A stretch of DNA of 58,075 nt from Marinobacter algicola DG893 (lineage in GTDB: Bacteria > Pseudomonadota > Gammaproteobacteria > Pseudomonadales > Oleiphilaceae): assembly GCF_000170835.1 (NCBI RefSeq), contig NZ_ABCP01000023.1, positions 1 through 58,075 of the forward strand. The letters are read 5' to 3'. The notes beneath the pieces are model-generated. The model did not search any database. It was not told where the DNA came from and saw nothing but the letters and a program-made list of their open reading frames with translations. Positions 27,474 through 34,696 of this stretch are shown piece by piece (position 1 is the first letter of the stretch; the number at the start of each line of letters is the position of its first letter). A program made the translations under genes and the position numbers.

Positions 27474-27788
27474 TCAGAAATTCCAGCGGAGGTTGAGGCA
27501 GGCGCCCTCTTCAAGCAATGCAATACCGTGGTCCGGCTTGGCACGATCAGACGCGTAGGACTTCTTTCCCGAATCTGAGTCGCTGAGACTGAGGCTCAGA
27601 AGGCGCGAACCAATGGTGGCATACATGTCGGACTCTTCACGCTCGAAGTCGCCCGACATCTCTTCCTGAAGCTGATACACGTTCTCGGCCGGGACTTCAT
27701 CTGCAAACACACGCTCGCTCGCTTCGGCGCGAACGACGAAGGCGATCATGTTGAGTGCAAGAAGTGCGACGAAGATACGGATAATCAT
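27474..27788 (-). CDS. Small secreted protein of unknown function
   Basis: A 104-residue product not recognised. Its first 23 residues form a clear signal peptide (MIIRIFVALLALNMIAFVV, cleavage likely after RAEA). The mature part is acidic in its first half (DEVPAENVYQLQEEMSGDFEREE), then Ser-rich, and ends in CLNLRWNF with an aromatic C-terminus. There is a single cysteine. The short length and lack of repeats argue against an outer-membrane barrel. Neighbours (acetyl-CoA hydrolase family, tas) give no clue. A -10-like element and ribosome-binding site are not obvious. Real coding is supported mainly by the signal peptide and normal codon use. Confidence 0.6.
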   Translation of the reverse strand: MIIRIFVALLALNMIAFVVRAEASERVFADEVPAENVYQLQEEMSGDFEREESDMYATIGSRLLSLSLSDSDSGKKSYASDRAKPDHGIALLEEGACLNLRWNF

Positions 27789-27962
27789 AATAATTCTGGC
27801 GACCTGTAATCGAAGCGGAATTCTACTGTCATGTAATGCTTAAGTCTAATGATTAAAGGCCAGAAAGATGTGATTTTGCACACAAAAGCGCCGCTTTTTT
27901 GTCACGGGAGCACCGCATTTTTGTCAAGAAAACAGCAATCTTTGTTGCAGTTTGTAAGCACC

Positions 27963-27992
27963 CCACTCTGCCGCCAGTAACGGTCAGAGTGG
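27963..27992. repeat. Inverted repeat in the 27.8-28.0 kb intergenic space
   Basis: CCACTCTG (27963-27970) and CAGAGTGG (27985-27992) form an 8-bp perfect stem with a 14-base loop that can pair further (CCG/CGG). It lies 45 bases after the tas stop. There is no T-run on either strand, so it is not a standard terminator. Confidence 0.4.
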
Positions 27993-28037
27993 TTGCTTCA
28001 CGATGGGCGTTGTTAATAAACCGTAATCCACGCAGGA

Positions 28038-29075
28038 CTATGGGCAGGGGTAAGTGTACACCTGGTTAAGGTTCTCTATCGCCTCAAGCACCTCTTCGCT
28101 CAGGGACACCGACGCTGACCCCAGGTTCTCACGAAGCTGCTCAAGCGTCGTGGCCCCGATAATGTTGCTGGTAACGAAATCACGGCTGGTCACGTACGCC
28201 AGCGCCATCTGTACCGGTGACAGCCCGTGGCTGGCTGCCAGGTCTACGTAGGCTCGGGTCGCCTCGGCACCACGACCGCTGGTGTAACGGGTGAAGCGCT
28301 CAAACAAGGTCATCCTGGCGCCTTCCGGGCGCTTGCCATCGAGATATTTGCCAGAGAGCATGCCGAAGGCCAGCGGGGAGTACGCGAGCAGACCAACCTG
28401 TTCACGGCAGGCAATTTCCGCCATTCCCACCTCAAAGGTGCGGTTGAGCAGGTTATAGGGGTTCTGCACGCTGACCACCCTGGGCCAGTCATGCTCCCGG
28501 GCCAGCCTGAGGTATTCGCTCGTTCCCCAAGGGGTTTCGTTGGAAATGCCTACGTGGCGGACTTTGCCTTCCTTGACCAGCTCCGCCAGGGTGCCCAGTG
28601 TCTCTTCAATGGGGGTAGCCTGCTCGTCCACACGATGCTGATATCCCAGCTTGCCGAAGAAATTGGCGTTACGATCCGGCCAGTGCACCTGATAGAGGTC
28701 GATATAATCGGTCTTGAGCCGGCGCAGGCTGTCTTCACAGGCCTGACGAATATGGTCCCGGGTCAGGCGTGGGCCATCCCGGAGGTAATCCAGTCCATTG
28801 CCCGGCCCCGCCACTTTGGAGGCAATCACCAGATGGTCGCGACGGCCCCGCTTCGCCAGCCAGTTGCCCAGATAGCTTTCCGTGAGGCCCTGAGTTTCAG
28901 CCCGCGGCGGCACCGGGTACATCTCCGCGGCATCAATGAAATTAATGCCCTCGGAGGTGGCCAGGTCCAGCTGTTCAAACGCTTGCTGTTCGGTATTTTG
29001 CTCGCCCCAGGTCATGGTGCCCAGGCAAATCTCGCTTACATCAATGTCGGTCCTGCCGAGCTTGCGGGTTTTCAT
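28038..29075 (-). CDS. tas: Aldo/keto reductase, Tas-like
   Basis: An NADP(H)-dependent aldo/keto reductase of 345 residues. The catalytic Tyr and its surroundings are in FIDAAEMYPVPPRAETQG, with the Lys in IASKVAGPG and the His in YQVHWPDR (tetrad Asp, Tyr, Lys, His). The MYPVPPRAETQGLTESYLGNW region closely resembles E. coli Tas, named for suppressing tyrosine auxotrophy; its physiological substrate is not settled. The gene is divergent from the glycosyltransferase, and the candidate PhoB array at 29115-29143 lies in the shared space, pointing away from tas. Confidence 0.88.
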   Translation of the reverse strand: MKTRKLGRTDIDVSEICLGTMTWGEQNTEQQAFEQLDLATSEGINFIDAAEMYPVPPRAETQGLTESYLGNWLAKRGRRDHLVIASKVAGPGNGLDYLRDGPRLTRDHIRQACEDSLRRLKTDYIDLYQVHWPDRNANFFGKLGYQHRVDEQATPIEETLGTLAELVKEGKVRHVGISNETPWGTSEYLRLAREHDWPRVVSVQNPYNLLNRTFEVGMAEIACREQVGLLAYSPLAFGMLSGKYLDGKRPEGARMTLFERFTRYTSGRGAEATRAYVDLAASHGLSPVQMALAYVTSRDFVTSNIIGATTLEQLRENLGSASVSLSEEVLEAIENLNQVYTYPCP

Positions 29076-29114
29076 GCGTACTCCCGAATCTGATTGGTGA
29101 AAAAGGTAAAGGGA

Positions 29115-29159
29115 TTGTCATGGGATTGTCCCGGAACTGTCATGCCAGGTTTCCATAGT
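29115..29159 (+). promoter_or_regulatory. Candidate PhoB-box array and -10 for the glycosyltransferase operon
   Basis: TTGTCAT (29115), TTGTCCC (29126) and CTGTCAT (29137) repeat every 11 bases; the third is identical to the PhoB-box word. Ten bases after the last unit comes CATAGT (29154-29159), a 4-of-6 match to TATAAT at the distance normal for PhoB promoters. Transcription would start near 29166. Confidence 0.65.
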
Positions 29160-29195
29160 GGAGGCATGAAAGAGGAAACCACAGGTAACACCGCG

Positions 29196-30413
29196 ATGAG
29201 AGTCACCCAGGCTTCAGGGCGCAAGCATCACATTACCATTGTTTCGGAGACCTTTCCTCCGGAAATCAATGGCGTGGCGAACACCCTCAGGCACCTATGC
29301 CTGGGTCTGATGCAACGTGGCCACAAGGTTACGGTCATTCGCCCACGCCAGCGCCATGAATCAAAAGGACGATTCGAAGGTGCCGGGGAACGCCTGTTTT
29401 CCGACGAGCAAGTGGTGACCGGCCTGCCGCTACCGGGTTACAGTGACTTGAGGTTCGGAATGACCCGGCCGGGCTTCCTGGCCTCACTCTGGAAGCATCA
29501 ACGCCCGGATGCCGTTTACGTTGCCACCCAGGGCCCCCTCGGCGTAGCGGCTGTTGCGGCCGCCAGACGAGCCGGCATCCCGGTCAGTTCCGGCTTTCAC
29601 ACCAACTTCCATGCCTACAGTCGCTACTATGGTGCTGGGTTCCTGGAAAAACTGTTGTGCAGCTACGGGCGCTGGTTTCACAACAGGACGGCCATAACCC
29701 TGGTCCCCACCCGGAAAATCGCACAGACCACCCATGACATGGGCATTCACCCGACATCGGTCTGGAGTCGCGGCGTTGACTGTACCCGTTTTTCGCCCCA
29801 CAAACGGGACCCGACTCTCCGGCAGCAATGGGGGCTGCAAACCAACGACCGCGCGGTACTGTATGTTGGTCGCCTCGCTCCGGAAAAAAACCTTCAGATG
29901 GCGGTGTCATGCTTTGAACGTATCCGCGGGTTGCACCCCTGCGCGAAATTCATACTGGTGGGTGATGGGCCGATGCGCAAGCGCCTGGCCGAACGCCATC
30001 CAGACTACATTTTTGCCGGAACCCGCCGTGGTGAAGATCTAGCCCGGCACTATGCCTCCGGTGACATTTTCCTGTTCCCCAGCAAAACCGACACCTTCGG
30101 CAACGTGGTTACTGAAGCCATGGCCAGCGGCCTGGCGGTGGTGGCTTTTGACGATGCCGCCGCCAGTGAACATATCCGCCACGAAGACAACGGCATGAAG
30201 GCTCAGCTCAACAACGACGAAGGCTTTGTCGACCATGCCCTGCGCCTGGCTGACCAGCCAACCCTGATGAACAGAATACGGGCACAGGCACGCCTGGACG
30301 CACTGGACCTGAATTGGGCCGCACAGGTTGAGCAGTTCGAACACCTGATACTGAACCAGCCACTGAGGAACAGCTACCATGCCCTCCACAAGCAAGGCAT
30401 CTCGCTTCTTTAA
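29196..30413 (+). CDS. GT4-family glycosyltransferase, probable glycolipid synthase
   Basis: A 405-residue retaining glycosyltransferase (GT-B fold). The N-terminal half has IVSETFPPEINGVANTL, GFHTNFHAYSRYYG and RGVDCTRFSP; the C-terminal half has YVGRLAPEKNL, VGDGPMRKRL and the donor-site FPSKTDTFGNVVTEAMASG. The ETFPPEINGV opening is shared with the SqdX/MgtA group that makes glycosyl-diacylglycerols. A role in replacing phospholipids by glycolipids is an inference. Start: in-frame ATGs at 29166 and 29196 were compared. The first would coincide with the predicted transcription start, so 29196 (product MRVTQASG) is preferred. The stop lies 35 bases inside the PAP2 gene. Confidence 0.8.
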   Translation: MRVTQASGRKHHITIVSETFPPEINGVANTLRHLCLGLMQRGHKVTVIRPRQRHESKGRFEGAGERLFSDEQVVTGLPLPGYSDLRFGMTRPGFLASLWKHQRPDAVYVATQGPLGVAAVAAARRAGIPVSSGFHTNFHAYSRYYGAGFLEKLLCSYGRWFHNRTAITLVPTRKIAQTTHDMGIHPTSVWSRGVDCTRFSPHKRDPTLRQQWGLQTNDRAVLYVGRLAPEKNLQMAVSCFERIRGLHPCAKFILVGDGPMRKRLAERHPDYIFAGTRRGEDLARHYASGDIFLFPSKTDTFGNVVTEAMASGLAVVAFDDAAASEHIRHEDNGMKAQLNNDEGFVDHALRLADQPTLMNRIRAQARLDALDLNWAAQVEQFEHLILNQPLRNSYHALHKQGISLL

Positions 30414-30954
30414 TGTGGTGGATCAGAGGGAATTTGCCCTCTGCCAGTCCATCAATCGGTCCCTGCGGTTTCGACCGGTGCAGGGGTACTTCAAGGTTGT
30501 CAGCCGGCTGGGTGATGGTTGGCTATGGTATCTGGTCATTCTGTCGATGCCCGTGCTTATGCCTCAGACCGGGCTCGCCATCGCGCTGCTGATGGTGGCC
30601 ACCGGCCTGACCTGCACCATCACCTACAAGCTGCTGAAGCGTTGGCTGATCCGCGAACGCCCGTTTATATCGTTTCCGTCGATCAATTGCGGCACTCCGC
30701 CCCTGGATCGCTACAGCTTTCCGTCCGGCCACACCTTACACGCAGTCTGCTTCAATACAGTGCTCGCCATGACGGCGCCTGAGATGGCCTGGCTGTTACT
30801 ACCTTTCACCTTGAGTGTGGCCGCTTCCCGGGTCGTGCTCGGACTTCATTACCCCAGCGACGTGGCGGCAGGCGCCTTGATTGGCGGCGTCTTAGGCCTG
30901 GCTTCGGTTAACGGATTTTACGACCTGTTTATTCAAATAGCCGCAGTTGCATAA
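30379..30954 (+). CDS. PAP2-family membrane phosphatase
   Basis: A 191-residue integral membrane phosphatase with the three PAP2 signature motifs: KRWLIRERP (KX6RP), FPSGHTLHA (PSGH, with the catalytic His) and [12 protein letters not shown] (SRX5HX3D). Four or five hydrophobic segments are visible. Likely substrates are phosphatidate or another lipid phosphate, releasing phosphate and diacylglycerol. That diacylglycerol would be the acceptor for the glycosyltransferase encoded just upstream, with which it overlaps by 35 bases. Undecaprenyl diphosphate is an alternative substrate. The 3' end overlaps the convergent dinB gene by 26 bases. Confidence 0.85.
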   Translation: MPSTSKASRFFNVVDQREFALCQSINRSLRFRPVQGYFKVVSRLGDGWLWYLVILSMPVLMPQTGLAIALLMVATGLTCTITYKLLKRWLIRERPFISFPSINCGTPPLDRYSFPSGHTLHAVCFNTVLAMTAPEMAWLLLPFTLSVAASRVVLGLHYPSDVAAGALIGGVLGLASVNGFYDLFIQIAAVA

Positions 30955-31993
30955 CCGGCGACTCATCATTGCGGAAGCGCACGCCCAGCCCCAGTAGGCG
31001 CACCGGGCGCCCCGTATCGGTCACCAGCTCATCCAGCAGTGGCTGATAATCTTCCAGCTCAGGCTCCTGAATCCGGTCACGCACGCGCTCCAGGGTGTGG
31101 GTGGAAAAGTCGCTGTAACGAATCTTGATAAACAGTTTGTGAATGGGCTTTCGGCCGGCCTTGCGGCTGAGCCGGAGGTTCAGGTCGGCCACCAGCGAGG
31201 CCATCACCGATTCGCAGGCGCGCTTGTCTGGAAGGTCCTGGGAAAAGGTCCGCTCCACGCTTACGGACTTGGCAATGCGCGACACCACCACACCTCGGTC
31301 ATCACGGCCGAACGCCATTTCCCGCAGCCGGTAGCCCTGTTTACCGAATTTCTCCGGCAGGGCTTCAGCGGGTAGCGCCTGAATGTCGCCACAGGTGGCA
31401 ATGCCCATCGCATGAAGTTTGCCAGCGGTCACTTGCCCCACGCCAAAAAGCTTTTCGACCTTCAGGTCCTGAACGAACCCCTCGACATCTTCCGGGCGGA
31501 TCACGAACAGACCGTCTGGCTTTTTCCAGTCACTGGCAATCTTCGCCAGGAACTTGTTGGGAGCCACGCCGGCGGAAATGGTGATACCCACCTCGTCTTT
31601 CACTCGCTTGCGCAGGTACTGCGCCATCAACGTGGCACTACCCTTATGCTCGGTCACCTCGCTGACATCCAGGAAGGCTTCGTCCAGCGACAGCGGCTCC
31701 ACCAGATCGGTCAGCTCCCTCAGGATGGCCATCACCTGTTTTGACACCGCCCGGTAGCGGGCCATGTCCGGCGGCACGGTCACCAGGCCGGGGCACAGGC
31801 GCCGGGCTTCGCCGCCGGGCATGGCGGACCGCACGCCAAAGGCCCTCGCTTTATAGTTGCAGGTGGTAACCACTCCACGGCCACCTTCGCCACCCACTGC
31901 CAGCGGAACCTCCCTTAATGAGGGATCGTCCCGCATTTCCACGGCGGCGTAGAAGCAGTCGCAATCTACATGGATAATCTTGCGCTGGGCCAT
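30929..31993 (-). CDS. dinB: DNA polymerase IV (DinB)
   Basis: A Y-family translesion polymerase of 354 residues, standard length. The metal-binding Asp residues are in [13 protein letters not shown] near residue 10 and in [12 protein letters not shown] near 103. The little-finger domain follows (from about 240), and the end MQLRLFE is a beta-clamp-binding motif of QLxLF type. It bypasses lesions and is usually SOS-induced. That fits here, because a perfect 16-base LexA palindrome overlaps its promoter region, 24 bases upstream of the start. Confidence 0.95.
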   Translation of the reverse strand: MAQRKIIHVDCDCFYAAVEMRDDPSLREVPLAVGGEGGRGVVTTCNYKARAFGVRSAMPGGEARRLCPGLVTVPPDMARYRAVSKQVMAILRELTDLVEPLSLDEAFLDVSEVTEHKGSATLMAQYLRKRVKDEVGITISAGVAPNKFLAKIASDWKKPDGLFVIRPEDVEGFVQDLKVEKLFGVGQVTAGKLHAMGIATCGDIQALPAEALPEKFGKQGYRLREMAFGRDDRGVVVSRIAKSVSVERTFSQDLPDKRACESVMASLVADLNLRLSRKAGRKPIHKLFIKIRYSDFSTHTLERVRDRIQEPELEDYQPLLDELVTDTGRPVRLLGLGVRFRNDESPVMQLRLFE

Positions 31994-32016
31994 GACTCTT
32001 CAATCAAGTAAATTAT

Positions 32017-32032
32017 CTGTACATATGTACAG
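32017..32032. promoter_or_regulatory. LexA (SOS) box of dinB
   Basis: CTGTACATATGTACAG is a perfect palindrome matching the CTGT-N8-ACAG LexA consensus. It lies 24 bases upstream of dinB. On the minus strand a GATAAT -10-like hexamer partly overlaps its downstream edge, so LexA would block the promoter. Confidence 0.88.
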
Positions 32033-32117
32033 CCTTGTATCTTACGGTAACATGCTGAGAATGTCAGGAGCTCCGAGTAGCAACTCCCAACGACGACAGA
32101 GACAGGTGTGAGCAATC

Positions 32118-32399
32118 ATGACAAACCCGATCCCAGAACAATCGCAGACGGAAATCGAAGCCGCCGCGTTTCGAAAGCTGGTCAACCATCTGCGCGAGCA
32201 CACCGAGGTCCAGAATATTGACCTGATGAACCTTGCAGGGTTCTGTCGCAATTGCCTCTCCAAATGGTATCGCGCCGAGGCCGCCGAAAGAGGCTTCGAG
32301 CTGTCTGACCCGGACGCTCGGGAGATCATCTACGGCATGCCTTACGAGGAGTGGAAAACCCGCTATCAGCAAGGGCCCAAACAGGACCACAAGGCATGA
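32118..32399 (+). CDS. DUF1244 family protein
   Basis: A 93-residue protein of the DUF1244 family, widespread in alpha- and gammaproteobacteria. The family-typical core VQNIDLMNLAGFCRNCLSKWY (about residues 31-51) holds two cysteines spaced as CRNC. It is followed by the helical AREIIYGMPYEEWK segment. The function is unknown. It overlaps the start of the HopJ gene by four bases (ATGA), so the two are translationally coupled. Together they lead into minCDE. It is divergent from dinB, and the LexA box lies 86 bases upstream, a distance at which LexA might also touch this promoter. Confidence 0.85.
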   Translation: MTNPIPEQSQTEIEAAAFRKLVNHLREHTEVQNIDLMNLAGFCRNCLSKWYRAEAAERGFELSDPDAREIIYGMPYEEWKTRYQQGPKQDHKA

Positions 32400-32785
32400 A
32401 CGTCAATGACGCGGTTCGTATCCACCTGGCATCGGTTGAGGCCGGTCATGGCGACTTTGACGACACCCTGGCACTGATTGATCGATTCTTCGATTATCAG
32501 CCCACCGGGTTTCACAACGGACCGCTGTACAATGGCACCGGCGAGAATGCCGGTTCATGCCGGGTATTTTCCCTGGCCCAATACTGCAACCTGACCGAAT
32601 CCGACACTTTGCGTCTGTTTGCCCAGCACTACCAGCAGGTGCTGGACGAACCGGCAGGTGAAAGCCATAGAAATATCCGCCAGTTCATGGGCACCGGCTG
32701 GTCCGGTATCCGCTTTGACGGCCCGGCGCTTCGCAAGCGCCCGGGCACCACTCAGGACGACACCACGGAAGAGACCCATCCATGA
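32396..32785 (+). CDS. HopJ family protein
   Basis: A 129-residue protein of the HopJ family, named after a Pseudomonas syringae type III effector. Homologues occur in many non-pathogens with no secretion system, so an effector role is unlikely here. Family-typical segments are FFDYQPTGFHNG (about 28-39), ENAGSCRVFSLAQ and the IRQFMGTGWSGIRFDG end of the domain. The start ATG overlaps the stop of the DUF1244 gene, and its own stop overlaps the start of minC by four bases. This compact chain suggests one operon through minC. Function unknown. Confidence 0.85.
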   Translation: MNVNDAVRIHLASVEAGHGDFDDTLALIDRFFDYQPTGFHNGPLYNGTGENAGSCRVFSLAQYCNLTESDTLRLFAQHYQQVLDEPAGESHRNIRQFMGTGWSGIRFDGPALRKRPGTTQDDTTEETHP

Positions 32786-33552
32786 GCGAGACCGCCGTAT
32801 CCGGGGTAAAGCAGTGCTTCCAACTGAAGAGTGCGAACGTTTCCATGACCGCACTGGAGCTGTATTTTTTTGACAATGACGACTTCGAAAGCACGCTCAG
32901 AGACAAAATCAGCCAGGCACCCGGATTCTTCAAGGACATCCCCCTGATCATCAGCCTGGAAAAGTATGAGGGGCTGAGCAGCGAACTGGATTTTTTCAAG
33001 ATCATCGGCGCCTGCCGCCGCCACAATATCCATGTCATCGGTGTACGCGGTGGCAACGATGATCAGCGCCGCCTGGCCCGCGGTGCGTCATTGGCGCTAC
33101 TTCCCGGTGGCAACCAGCGCGACCGGGACATCGATACCGCGCCGGCCACGGAATCGGCCGCCACTGAACCGACCGGGAACCCGACGCCCGCCAGGGTCGA
33201 AAACCCGGGTGAACCAGCGCCCGCAAAAATCATCAACCAGCCGGTCCGTTCCGGCCAGCAGGTTTACGCGCCCGACGGCGACCTGATCATCCTTGCGCCG
33301 GTTCAGGCCGGTGCCGAAGTGCTTGCGGCCGGCAATGTCCATGTTTATGGTCCGTTGCGCGGGCGGGCCCTCGCGGGCATTCACGGTGCGGAACATGCAC
33401 GGGTATTCTGCCAGTCTCTTGAAGCAGAGCTTGTGTCCATCGCCGGACACTATAAAATCTCCGAAGATCTTCAGGACAACGGCTGGAAAACCGCCGTACA
33501 GATCCAGCTCAGGGACGATCTGCTGGTGGTAACGCCACTGGAGAAGGCCTGA
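32782..33552 (+). CDS. minC: Septum site-determining protein MinC
   Basis: MinC blocks FtsZ assembly away from mid-cell and is carried to the membrane by MinD. The 256-residue protein has the N-terminal FtsZ-inhibiting domain (about 1-105), a Pro- and Glu-rich linker (about 118-155), and the right-handed beta-helix C-terminal domain. The latter begins with RSGQQVYAPDGDLIIL and continues through GAEVLAAGNVHVYGPLRGRALAG. The start overlaps the HopJ stop; minD follows after 65 bases. Confidence 0.95.
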   Translation: MSETAVSGVKQCFQLKSANVSMTALELYFFDNDDFESTLRDKISQAPGFFKDIPLIISLEKYEGLSSELDFFKIIGACRRHNIHVIGVRGGNDDQRRLARGASLALLPGGNQRDRDIDTAPATESAATEPTGNPTPARVENPGEPAPAKIINQPVRSGQQVYAPDGDLIILAPVQAGAEVLAAGNVHVYGPLRGRALAGIHGAEHARVFCQSLEAELVSIAGHYKISEDLQDNGWKTAVQIQLRDDLLVVTPLEKA

Positions 33553-33617
33553 AAAGAACGTAACGACCCGCACAAGCGGGAAGAACGACGAATCCACCGC
33601 AAAACAGGAATGCAACC

Positions 33618-34430
33618 TTGGCTAGAATCATTGTCGTTACCTCAGGAAAAGGTGGCGTAGGTAAAACCACAACCAGCGCCTCTATCAGCACCGGCCTGGC
33701 GAAGCGGGGCCACAAAACCGTGGTGATCGATTTCGACGTGGGCCTGCGCAACCTGGATCTCATCATGAACTGCGAACGCAGGGTGGTGTACGACTTCGTG
33801 AATGTGATCCAGGGCGAAGCCACTCTCAACCAGGCTCTGATCCGGGACAAGCGGGTCGACACCCTGTATATCCTGCCGGCGTCCCAGACCCGGGAAAAGG
33901 AAGCCCTGACCAAGGATGGCGTTGAGAAGGTGATCAACGAACTGTCCGATCGGTTTGACTACATTGTCTGTGATTCTCCCGCCGGCATTGAGCATGGCGC
34001 CCTGATGGCACTCTACTACGCCGACGAGGCGGTGGTTGTGACCAACCCGGAGGTGTCCTCGGTGCGGGATTCAGACCGTATTCTCGGCATCCTGCAGAGC
34101 AAGTCCCGAAGAGCCGAGATGGGGCAGGATCCGGTCAAGGAACACCTGCTGCTATCCCGCTACAACCCGGATCGGGTGGAAAAGGGCGAAATGCTTTCCG
34201 TGGCCGATGTGGAGGAAATTCTCGCCATACCCCTGCTGGGCGTGATTCCGGAGTCCCAGGTGGTACTGAATGCCTCTAACCAGGGCGTTCCAGTCATTCT
34301 TGAGGAAGACAGCGATGCCGGGCAGGCCTATGATGATGCCGTGGCCCGCCTTCTGGGAGAGGAGCGAGAACATCGCTTCATGACGTCCCAGAAAAAGGGT
34401 TTCTTCTCACGGATGTTCAAGGGGGGCTGA
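33618..34430 (+). CDS. minD: Septum site-determining ATPase MinD
   Basis: A membrane-cycling ATPase of 270 residues that recruits MinC and oscillates under MinE. It has the deviant Walker A TSGKGGVGKTT near the N-terminus, VIDFDVGLRNLDLIMN (Walker A' region), CDSPAGIEHGA (Walker B area), and a C-terminal amphipathic membrane helix ending KKGFFSRMFKGG. The start is TTG at 33618, giving (M)ARIIVVTSGKGG, the standard N-terminus. It is followed 3 bases later by minE. Confidence 0.96.
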   Translation: MARIIVVTSGKGGVGKTTTSASISTGLAKRGHKTVVIDFDVGLRNLDLIMNCERRVVYDFVNVIQGEATLNQALIRDKRVDTLYILPASQTREKEALTKDGVEKVINELSDRFDYIVCDSPAGIEHGALMALYYADEAVVVTNPEVSSVRDSDRILGILQSKSRRAEMGQDPVKEHLLLSRYNPDRVEKGEMLSVADVEEILAIPLLGVIPESQVVLNASNQGVPVILEEDSDAGQAYDDAVARLLGEEREHRFMTSQKKGFFSRMFKGG

Positions 34431-34433
34431 CGG

Positions 34434-34688
34434 ATGAGTTTCCTGGATTATTTCAAGAGCAAGAAAAACAACCGGTCCGCCAGCGTTGCCAAGGAACGCC
34501 TACAGATCATTGTTGCCCACGAACGGGGCCAGCGCGACCAGCCTGACTACCTGCCAGAATTGCAGAAAGAGCTGCTTGCGGTCATCCGCAAGTACGTTCA
34601 GATCAGCGATGACCAGGTCCAGGTGGAAGTTGACCGCAACGACAGCTGTTCGGTACTGGAACTGAACGTTACCCTGCCGGAACACTGA
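34434..34688 (+). CDS. minE: Cell division topological specificity factor MinE
   Basis: MinE stimulates MinD ATPase and drives its pole-to-pole oscillation. The 84-residue protein has the membrane-anchoring start [17 protein letters not shown], the MinD-contact helix [16 protein letters not shown] (about 19-34) and the C-terminal topological domain. It is the last gene of minCDE. A perfect 12-bp hairpin begins 36 bases after its stop and may act in ending this transcript. Confidence 0.95.
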   Translation: MSFLDYFKSKKNNRSASVAKERLQIIVAHERGQRDQPDYLPELQKELLAVIRKYVQISDDQVQVEVDRNDSCSVLELNVTLPEH

Positions 34689-34696
34689 CCGCACCA

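Noticed and set aside
27885..27905. AAAAGC-GCC-GCTTTT hairpin followed by T residues as a plus-strand terminator
   Set aside because: The stem is only six pairs, mostly A-T, and no plus-strand gene ends upstream of it.
29094..29195. Upstream starts for the glycosyltransferase
   Set aside because: The extension covers the candidate PhoB array and -10. The in-frame ATG at 29166 falls on the predicted transcription start with its GGAGG only one base away.
32396..32785. HopJ as a secreted type III effector
   Set aside because: No secretion genes or chaperone are nearby, and the family is common in non-pathogens. The gene is embedded in a min operon.
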